Positions 1 through 5,300 of a DNA stretch of 7,100 nucleotides are shown one piece after another. A model generated the notes under the pieces. That model saw only the letters and a list, made by a program, of their open reading frames with translations. It was not told the DNA's origin and made no database searches. This DNA comes from Pseudomonadota bacterium. GTDB lineage: Bacteria; Bdellovibrionota; UBA1018; CAIMNF01. Within the stretch, counting starts at the first letter, position 1. Each line of letters opens with the position of its first letter. The stretch spans positions 1-7,100 of the forward strand of contig JAIXVT010000262.1 of NCBI GenBank assembly GCA_027482725.1. The letters run 5' to 3'. The position numbers and the translations under genes were made by a program.

Positions 1-351
1 ATTAAATCCCGAGTCCACGATTTTTGTGAAGCCGCGTCCGACTGCTGTCCACGTTACTTAGAGCCGTTTCGAACGCTGTACCCCGGAGCCAAGCACAAAA
101 CGCACTACGCCAGACAAGCCAAGCCCTCGGGCTTTGGCGAACTGAAGTACGGGGCGTTTGATCCTCTGTTTGCCATCAATCACACGCTCGCCATGCTCCG
201 CGCCAACGTGAACCGCCTTAACCGCCGCACCTGGTGCACCACCAAAAAGCGATCGTGCCTGATGGCGCACCTTGCGATCTACATTGAGAGCCACAACCGC
301 TACGTGCTGAGCCTGCTCGCCAACCGCGATGAGGCCCTGAACACCGCTTAA
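1..351 (+). CDS. IS1-like transposase, C-terminal part (5' end outside the window)
   Basis: The frame is open from base 1 to a TAA at 349-351, giving the last 116 residues of a longer protein. A segment around residues 57-99 (FAINHTLAMLRANVNRL, then RRTWCTTKK, then IYIESHN) resembles the C-terminal end of IS1-type DDE transposases, where a helix with an LR..(I/V).RL.RKT pattern precedes a Cys/Ser/Lys stretch and a final IE.H helix. Aligned by eye to IS1, the position of the catalytic Glu appears to be Asn (INHT), so either this subfamily places Glu elsewhere or my alignment is off. The N-terminal zinc-finger/HTH region and the first catalytic Asp residues are not in the window, so completeness cannot be judged. 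Base composition is more GC-rich than the neighbouring genes, as expected for an imported insertion sequence. The exact IS family is uncertain; identity as a transposase is moderately firm. Confidence 0.62.
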   Translation: MKSRVHDFCEAASDCCPRYLEPFRTLYPGAKHKTHYARQAKPSGFGELKYGAFDPLFAINHTLAMLRANVNRLNRRTWCTTKKRSCLMAHLAIYIESHNRYVLSLLANRDEALNTA

Positions 352-382
352 CCCCCCCCTTTGCTTGAGACGTTTGCTCCCC

Positions 383-405
383 CGCCCGCCGAAGGACGGC
401 TGGCG
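383..405. repeat. GC-rich hairpin downstream of the transposase
   Basis: The arms CGCCCGCCG (383-391) and CGGCTGGCG (397-405) pair at 8 of 9 positions around a 5-nt loop, AAGGA. Neither strand has a T-run after the stem, so it is not a standard intrinsic terminator. It lies 31 nt after the transposase stop, preceded by a run of eight C (352-359), and could belong to the end of the insertion sequence or be a structured 3' region. The other end of the element is outside the window, so terminal repeats cannot be matched. The remaining bases from 352 to 498 show no gene that I can support. Confidence 0.35.
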
Positions 406-498
406 AATCAAGGGTCAAGTGAAACGTTCGGGGGCGGTTTTAGTGGGGGAACATTACTCCATTCACACCATGTCTTCGCAGAAACTGGGGATGGTTCA

Positions 499-1836
499 TC
501 AGGAGCTCCGCCCGAAACGGCTAATCTCCTGCCGTAAAAACTTAAGGTCACGAGCAAGTGAGAAAATATTACCGCGAATTTCGGTGCGGATCTGCACGGC
601 CAAAGTCGCCCTATTTTTAGGCCGTTTTTTTGATGCCCAAAACCGGTATACGGGATCTTTCCGTTCGCGCGACTTTAAAAATTCAATCGTGGTGATTTCT
701 TGCGCCAATCGATCCACCAACTGTTGCAGTTGCCCAAGCGACGACAACTTATCTAAATCAATTTTTCCGCCGTTTTCTATTCTGAGTAGGATTGTTTTCA
801 GCCCTACCGCATCCTGCAAGCGGTACGCATGTTGGGTGTGATGCCACAGCTCTTGTTCTATCGGGCTTAACTCTCGCCCACGGTCAGGGTGCAACAAGCG
901 CACGATTTGACGGTACAAATTTTTGTAATCCTCTCCGTCTTGGTTTTGGAGGGGCGTTTTTCGATCCTGATCAAGTGAATGCCCTCGATCTTTCCCTGTC
1001 CTCGATCCAAAAAACTCTTCGAAAACATCCTCCATCACGCTCTCGTTGTCATCATCGTATTCAAACAAATGATCAAATGTGGGCGCGTTACGACGCGGCG
1101 TTTTTTCACCTTGTAGGGATTTTTTATTTCTTGCCTTGGGTGGCGTCCACAAAGATTCAAGAGCGAGTCCTGTTTTTTGAACAATCTGTTCGGCATAGCG
1201 GTTTAAAACCTCGTCATCAATCCAATTCTGAATCGCAGTTTCGTGAAACGACGACATCGGTGGATCAAATCTAATTTGAGATTCTTTTTTGACTTCGACA
1301 TAAATGTCGTGAATCAGATCTGAATCGACAACTTGCCAATGATTGTTGCGTAACCGTAGCGCAAGATCGTTTTCCTGTTTTTTGTCTAGCCGGGCATGCA
1401 TCTGGTTGATTTCATCGGTGCTGGGCATCGGATCGCGTTTTTCTTCTACGGCTTGAGTTACTTTTTTATAAGCTTGTTTTTGCGTAAGTCCGTTCACGAT
1501 AATTTGCGCCTGAATTGCGTCCATCATCAGGTGGATTTCAGATGCCTCATCTTGCAACAACCGTAGCTCGGATAGGTCTTGAGAAAACGTGGTGTGATAC
1601 CACTGATGGAATTCGCGTTGTGCGTCGGACTCATACGCATTCCACTCAGACTTTAATTTTTCTAATTTTTTTGCGAGTTCGTGGTAGCGCTTGCGCAACT
1701 GTGCCTGGAGCGCAGATCCATCGGATAGCACCAAATCGTGGGCCTGGGATGCCTCTTCTGCTGAACGGTTGAAACGATCCCCCCGTATATGAAAATGCCG
1801 AGGCCGGGGGCCTGATGGAGTTGTACGAACAGACAT
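499..1836 (-). CDS. J-domain protein with N-terminal coiled coil (DnaJ-like co-chaperone domain)
   Basis: A 445-residue protein, probably cytoplasmic, with no signal peptide or membrane segment. Residues about 43-110 are heptad-rich and charged, typical of a coiled coil. Residues about 155-230 look globular. Residues 231-300 are a polar, low-complexity linker with an acidic patch (EYDDDNESVMEDVFEEF, 259-275). Residues about 302-352 look like a J domain: helix LYRQIVRLL, the diagnostic HPD loop at 316-318, then a helix with WHHTQHAYRLQD. J domains use HPD to stimulate the ATPase of DnaK/Hsp70. The DnaJ Gly/Phe region and zinc-finger repeats are absent, so this is a type-III-like co-chaperone whose client is unknown. 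The last 90 residues are helical and basic. ATG 1836 is the first start after an in-frame stop (TAA, plus-strand bases 1849-1851); its ribosome site is weak. It is divergent from the gene at 1983. No intrinsic terminator is visible after the stop. Confidence 0.78.
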   Translation of the reverse strand: MSVRTTPSGPRPRHFHIRGDRFNRSAEEASQAHDLVLSDGSALQAQLRKRYHELAKKLEKLKSEWNAYESDAQREFHQWYHTTFSQDLSELRLLQDEASEIHLMMDAIQAQIIVNGLTQKQAYKKVTQAVEEKRDPMPSTDEINQMHARLDKKQENDLALRLRNNHWQVVDSDLIHDIYVEVKKESQIRFDPPMSSFHETAIQNWIDDEVLNRYAEQIVQKTGLALESLWTPPKARNKKSLQGEKTPRRNAPTFDHLFEYDDDNESVMEDVFEEFFGSRTGKDRGHSLDQDRKTPLQNQDGEDYKNLYRQIVRLLHPDRGRELSPIEQELWHHTQHAYRLQDAVGLKTILLRIENGGKIDLDKLSSLGQLQQLVDRLAQEITTIEFLKSRERKDPVYRFWASKKRPKNRATLAVQIRTEIRGNIFSLARDLKFLRQEISRFGRSS

Positions 1837-1883
1837 GCGCCTAGGAGCTTACGGGAAACGGGGTCCCGGGTAAAAGTTAAACG

Positions 1884-1928
1884 TCATCGTGAAACCCGAG
1901 ATTCCCATTCGGGTTTTATGATCCTCAT
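1884..1928 (-). CDS. Possible 14-residue leader micro-ORF upstream of the J-domain gene
   Basis: On the minus strand, ATG at 1928 begins a 14-codon frame (MRIIKPEWESRVSR) ending in TGA at 1884-1886. It is preceded at 5 nt by AAGGAAGG (minus strand, around 1934-1941), a better ribosome site than that of the J-domain gene itself. The stop lies 47 nt before the J-domain start, in a different frame. The 8-bp stem-loop at 1892-1916 falls inside it. This could be a translated leader affecting expression of the downstream gene, or a chance combination of a purine run and ATG. There is no run of one amino acid that would suggest classical attenuation. Confidence 0.2.
   Translation of the reverse strand: MRIIKPEWESRVSR
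1892..1916. promoter_or_regulatory. Perfect 8-bp stem-loop in the divergent intergenic region
   Basis: AAACCCGA (1892-1899) and TCGGGTTT (1909-1916) are exact reverse complements around a 9-nt loop. On the plus strand the stem ends in a short T4 tract, giving a weak terminator-like look; on the minus strand no T-run follows. It sits between the divergent starts at 1836 and 1983, so it is not at the end of either gene. It could be an operator, an RNA structure in the minus-strand leader, or a terminator that blocks plus-strand read-through. Confidence 0.45.
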
Positions 1929-1982
1929 TTTTTCCTTCCTTTATTCATTAAAATCATTTACTGTCGCGCTGGGGGAATTTCT

Positions 1983-2846
1983 ATGCGCTTTGGGGGAAGC
2001 TGTTTTTACTTTTCTATTCTATTCGTAATGTCGGGGGTGATTTTAGGAATTGGCTCATCGACTTATGCTCAGCGGGCATCAAGGCTTACTGATGTCACAG
2101 AGGTGCGGATCAGTGACATCACCCACCTCTATCCTGAGAACGTCGCTCTGCTTGCTCCAAAGGATCTGCTCCCCACCAAAAAACCACCAACCAAGCCGAT
2201 GCCGGGGCGTGGAGCTAGCACGGGAGATAACAAGCCCGGACAAAAACCCGAACAAAAACCTGGAGCAAAACCTCCGGGAAAACCGCCCTCCAAACCTGAT
2301 CGGGATTCAACCGATCTTCCCGACCCTTACCCCAGTGACGATCCTCCTTCCTCGACAGGAATTCAAAACTTGGACACTTTAATCTTATTAGGGGAGCGCA
2401 TTGGAAAATTTTTTCTCTCGCTCCGTCCGCAAGTGGAAATCAAACCCTTAAAGGCGGCGATTGTACCCGAAGGATTATCATGGACCCAAATGAAAGGCTG
2501 GAAGCGCCCTGAAGCCAAAGTTTACCGAGTACAAATGCTCAACCGCATCGGTCAAAACGCCGCAAGCTTTGATTACCGCATCACCACGATTGCGGGCGGA
2601 TCCTACCAAGGCAGAGGCAAGTTCATTGGCCAAGTTTCATTTATTCCATTTAATTTGAAATCTAATATGGATGCTTCGCTCACCGTTGAAGCCAAATTGC
2701 TAGATCCGATCAACTTTGGTACCGAGACCGATCCCTTGGCCGGGGTACAACTGCAAATCACATGGTCGATATCCGGCATCACTCGCTATCAGATGAATTC
2801 TGCGGAATACTTCATCTATGGCGACGGAACCTTTGAAAAAATATGA
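1983..2846 (+). CDS. Secreted protein with Lys/Pro-rich linker and unknown C-terminal domain
   Basis: A 287-residue protein of unrecognised family. Residues 1-29 form a Sec signal peptide: a hydrophobic core (FYFSILFVMSGVILGIG) and a likely cut after STYA-29. The only Cys (residue 7) is not in a lipobox, so it is not a lipoprotein. Residues 30-62 are short and structured. Residues 63-125 are a low-complexity Pro/Lys/Asp spacer with six consecutive xxKP tetrapeptides at 82-105. Residues about 128-287 look like a compact beta-rich domain without Cys. The layout (export signal, extended spacer, one domain) suits a periplasmic or surface protein whose spacer reaches across or along the cell wall. 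ATG 1983 is chosen because GGGGGAA lies 5-7 nt upstream and the signal peptide starts there. The 3' end overlaps the ureohydrolase gene by 29 nt, so the two are probably co-transcribed. No function is proposed. Confidence 0.8.
   Translation: MRFGGSCFYFSILFVMSGVILGIGSSTYAQRASRLTDVTEVRISDITHLYPENVALLAPKDLLPTKKPPTKPMPGRGASTGDNKPGQKPEQKPGAKPPGKPPSKPDRDSTDLPDPYPSDDPPSSTGIQNLDTLILLGERIGKFFLSLRPQVEIKPLKAAIVPEGLSWTQMKGWKRPEAKVYRVQMLNRIGQNAASFDYRITTIAGGSYQGRGKFIGQVSFIPFNLKSNMDASLTVEAKLLDPINFGTETDPLAGVQLQITWSISGITRYQMNSAEYFIYGDGTFEKI
2226..2297 (+). repeat. Six tandem 12-bp units coding for xxKP tetrapeptides
   Basis: The units read DNKP, GQKP, EQKP, GAKP, PGKP and PSKP (residues 82-105 of the secreted protein). 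At DNA level the central units share CAAAAACC-like cores and the outer ones have diverged. Each unit is 12 bp, so gain or loss of a unit keeps the frame and only changes spacer length. The sequence is basic and extended, a typical disordered linker. Confidence 0.75.
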
Positions 2847-3915
2847 CCCTAATGTCGCGGCACCTGCCGATGCCGGGATTTACGGACTCCCTTTTACATA
2901 TGACGAATCGGCGGTAATTTACATCCCCGTACCTTGGGCCGCGACCACATCTTACGGTAAAGGCACCGAGTTTGGACCTGAGGCAATTTTTGATGCTAGT
3001 TTTCAAATGGACTTGTTTGATCGCGATGTTGAGCGTCCCGATCTTGCCGGACTTTACTTTCTAACTCCAGACCCAAAAATCAGCGAACTCCACGATCAAG
3101 CCAAAGCGTGGGCACAACCCATTAAAGATGCCGGGTCCGGCGAAACCGATGACCTGCGCCCGCTGCTTGAGTCCGTCAACCAAGCATCCCATCAAATCAA
3201 TACTTGGGTAGAAAACCAAACTCGACGCGTACTGAACGATCAGAAAATTCCGTTTCTGATCGGTGGTGACCATTCGTGCCCTTTTGGAGCCTTTGTGGCC
3301 GCAACACAAACCCAAGGAAATTTTGGAATTCTTCACTTTGACGCCCATTCGGACACGCGGAAAAGTTACATGGGGTTTCAACACTCTCACGCCTCCATCA
3401 TGAACAACGCCGCACAGCTCCCACAAGTCACCCACATCACTCAAGTGGGGATACGCGATTACTGCCAAGAAGAATTTGATGAAATCACCCGAAAAAACGG
3501 GAAGTTTAGCGTCTTTTTTGATGCAGACCTCCAAGAACGCAAGGCCGTTGGTCATCCATTTTTGCAAACAGCAAAAGAAATTGTGGCTACCTTACCCCAA
3601 ACCGTTTGGATCAGTTTTGACATTGATGGACTTGACCCCCGCTTTTGCCCGCACACCGGCACACCCGTACCCGGAGGATTGGATTTTTTTGAAGCACTCA
3701 CCGTAATCAAAGTCCTTGCACAATCCGGACGACGAATTATCGGAGCAGACGTTGTCGAAGTCGCTCCTCGCCTAGACACCAACGAACGCCCAGCACCCAT
3801 CCTCCAAGCAGCGGACGAATGGGATGCCAATGTGGGCATGCGGCTGATTTACAAAATGAGTGCGCTGATTTTGGCCAACCGAGGACTGCGGCCTTGGAAA
3901 AAACCGATCAACTAA
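2818..3915 (+). CDS. Arginase/agmatinase-family ureohydrolase (binuclear manganese enzyme)
   Basis: A 365-residue cytoplasmic enzyme that should hydrolyse a guanidino compound to urea and an amine. All family metal-binding motifs are intact: GGDHS (149-153, His152), HFDAHSD (173-179, Asp175, His177, Asp179) and SFDIDGLDP (266-274, Asp268, Asp270). The N-terminal block IPVPW..TTSYGKGT..GP (36-54) is typical of agmatinase-like members. The protein is longer than the roughly 300-residue agmatinases because of a helical segment at about 85-140 before the first metal motif. The region after HFDAHSD (GFQHSHASIMNN) probably shapes the substrate pocket. It lacks the HGTxF form usual in agmatinases, so agmatine, guanidinobutyrate or another guanidino acid are all possible. 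ATG 2818 lies 29 nt inside the preceding gene, consistent with translational coupling; only a weak GCGGAA precedes it. The symporter gene follows 57 nt later. Confidence 0.93.
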   Translation: MATEPLKKYDPNVAAPADAGIYGLPFTYDESAVIYIPVPWAATTSYGKGTEFGPEAIFDASFQMDLFDRDVERPDLAGLYFLTPDPKISELHDQAKAWAQPIKDAGSGETDDLRPLLESVNQASHQINTWVENQTRRVLNDQKIPFLIGGDHSCPFGAFVAATQTQGNFGILHFDAHSDTRKSYMGFQHSHASIMNNAAQLPQVTHITQVGIRDYCQEEFDEITRKNGKFSVFFDADLQERKAVGHPFLQTAKEIVATLPQTVWISFDIDGLDPRFCPHTGTPVPGGLDFFEALTVIKVLAQSGRRIIGADVVEVAPRLDTNERPAPILQAADEWDANVGMRLIYKMSALILANRGLRPWKKPIN

Positions 3916-3972
3916 GAGGTAGCGCCAAGGCAATTTGACAAGACTCACCCCTTCCTCGACCATTTATCCCTC

Positions 3973-5202
3973 ATGCTTGGAAAAGTGAAATCTTTGTCGA
4001 TGACGTCTTGGATATTTATCGCCCTCGCCGCCGGGTTGCTGATCGGGGCTTTTGCGCCCGAACTGGCGCAGGTCATCAAGCCCTTTCGGGGGCTATTTAT
4101 CAACGGAGTAAAGTGCATCGTTGCCCCCTTGATTTTTGGGTCTATCGTCGGGGGAATCGCCTCTGCGGGGTCATTGAAGGGCCTAGGTCGAACCGGGTTA
4201 AAAGCAATCCTCTGGTTTGAAGTCGCCACCACCATTGCGCTGGCCGTCGGATTGTTTTTCGTAAACCTTTTCCGCCCCGGAGATGGAGTGAACTTAAGCT
4301 TTGCCACAAAAACAGACACCATTGAAAAAGCCGCACAAACCCACATGACGCTTTCGGGGTTTGTAGAGCACCTCCTGCCGTCCAATATTGCCGACGCCAT
4401 TGTGCGCGGAGATGTACTCCAGATTGTAATTTTCTCCTCGATTTTTGGGATCTCTGTTTTGTTAGCCGGAGATAAAGCAAAACCGATTTTAGCGTTTTGC
4501 GAAGGGCTCAACTCTACCATGTTTAAATTCACGGGAATCATCATGGGACTCGCCCCCTTGGGAGTCGGAGCTGCGATCGCTGTTGCGGTTGCAGACCACG
4601 GACTTGCTGTCATGCTCCCCCTGATGAAGCTGGTCGGATCGCTTTATGTCGCGCTGCTTGCGTTTAGTCTCGTCACGCTGTGGCCCGCATTAAAGTGGTC
4701 GCGTGTGAACATTCGCGCGTTCTTGGAAGAACTGCGCCCCAGCCTCATTTTAGCTTTTGCCACGACCTCGAGCGAATCGGCTTACCCCCGTGCACTGGAG
4801 TCCTTAGACCGAATGGGAGTGAAGAAATCTATTTCTAGTTTAGTTCTCCCACTGGGCTATTCCTTTAATCTGGATGGATCAACTCTCTACTTGGCAATGG
4901 CATCAGTTTTTGTGGCACAAGCAGCAGGGGTGGAATTGTCGTTTGGGCAACAACTCTCCATGATGCTCCTGCTCATGTTGACCACCAAAGGTGTAGCCGC
5001 AGTACCCCGCGCATCCCTAGTTGTTTTATCCGGCACCCTGACCACGTATGGCTTACCCCTGGAAGGAATCGCTCTGATTTTAGGCGTAGATGAATTTATG
5101 GATATGGCCCGAACTTCCGTGAATTTAGCCGGGAACTGCGTAGCAACAACGCTGGTCAACAAATGGGAAGGCAACACATTGGCCCCTCCTTATCAAGATT
5201 AA
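3973..5202 (+). CDS. Dicarboxylate/acidic amino-acid:cation symporter (DAACS, GltP/DctA-type)
   Basis: A 409-residue inner-membrane secondary transporter that takes up glutamate, aspartate or C4-dicarboxylates with Na+ or H+. Many hydrophobic segments run from residue 11 to about 390, matching the 8-TM plus two-hairpin fold. Diagnostic signatures are present: the HP1 serine motif TTSSES (264-269), the TM7 motif GYSFNLDGSTLY (295-306), HP2 TTKGVAAVPRAS (337-348) and TM8 DEFMDMARTSVNLAGN (373-388). Compared with archaeal GltPh, Asp394 and Arg397, which bind the substrate amino group and side-chain carboxylate, correspond to Asp377 and Arg380. This favours an acidic amino acid over a plain dicarboxylate. 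GltPh Asp405 (a sodium ligand) is Asn388 here. ATG 3973 fits the usual family N-terminus but has no clear ribosome site; ATG 4000 is an alternative. It is probably in an operon with the ureohydrolase, whose product may feed the same nitrogen pool. Confidence 0.93.
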   Translation: MLGKVKSLSMTSWIFIALAAGLLIGAFAPELAQVIKPFRGLFINGVKCIVAPLIFGSIVGGIASAGSLKGLGRTGLKAILWFEVATTIALAVGLFFVNLFRPGDGVNLSFATKTDTIEKAAQTHMTLSGFVEHLLPSNIADAIVRGDVLQIVIFSSIFGISVLLAGDKAKPILAFCEGLNSTMFKFTGIIMGLAPLGVGAAIAVAVADHGLAVMLPLMKLVGSLYVALLAFSLVTLWPALKWSRVNIRAFLEELRPSLILAFATTSSESAYPRALESLDRMGVKKSISSLVLPLGYSFNLDGSTLYLAMASVFVAQAAGVELSFGQQLSMMLLLMLTTKGVAAVPRASLVVLSGTLTTYGLPLEGIALILGVDEFMDMARTSVNLAGNCVATTLVNKWEGNTLAPPYQD

Positions 5203-5300
5203 CCCGGATCGACGCTCGGGTGAAAAACACAAAGCTCTTTAAATTAATTTTATTTAATTATTTGATGACAAAATAAATTAAATTCATTAAACAACTGGAC
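5203..5300 (+). promoter_or_regulatory. AT-rich region before the protease gene, with an imperfect inverted repeat
   Basis: From about 5238 to 5292 the sequence is almost pure A/T, in sharp contrast to its flanks, as often seen at promoters. ATTTAATT (5252-5259) and AATTAAAT (5276-5283) are exact reverse complements 16 nt apart, and pairing extends inward with one bulge. TTGATG (5262-5267) is a possible -35, but no convincing -10 lies at the right distance, so I cannot fix hexamers. No terminator for the upstream operon is seen here, so read-through into the protease gene remains possible. Confidence 0.35.

Noticed and set aside
352..359. Run of eight C after the transposase stop as a phase-variation tract
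   Set aside because: It lies after the stop codon and outside any visible coding or promoter element, so length change would have no clear effect.
365..841. 158-codon plus-strand open frame opposite the 3' end of the J-domain gene
   Set aside because: It lies antisense to the J-domain coding region, has no ribosome site and shows no domain-like pattern. It is a shadow of the minus-strand gene.
1852..1868. CGGGA/TCCCG inverted repeat before the J-domain start
   Set aside because: Five-bp arms in a G/C-run-rich stretch are expected by chance; no supporting context.
3061..3567. 168-codon minus-strand open frame opposite the ureohydrolase
   Set aside because: The plus strand carries all ureohydrolase motifs across this stretch; the antisense frame has no recognisable features.
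3935..3940. Perfect TTGACA hexamer upstream of the symporter
   Set aside because: No -10-like hexamer occurs 16-18 nt downstream, and the ATG follows too closely. Probably chance.
3945..4613. 222-codon minus-strand open frame opposite the symporter gene
   Set aside because: It is antisense to strongly conserved symporter codons and rich in Ala/Pro/Ser/Thr as expected from the complement of a hydrophobic gene. No expression signals were seen.
5202..5221. ACCCG/CGGGT stem after the symporter stop as a terminator
   Set aside because: Only 5 bp with a 10-nt loop, and A rather than T follows it on the plus strand.
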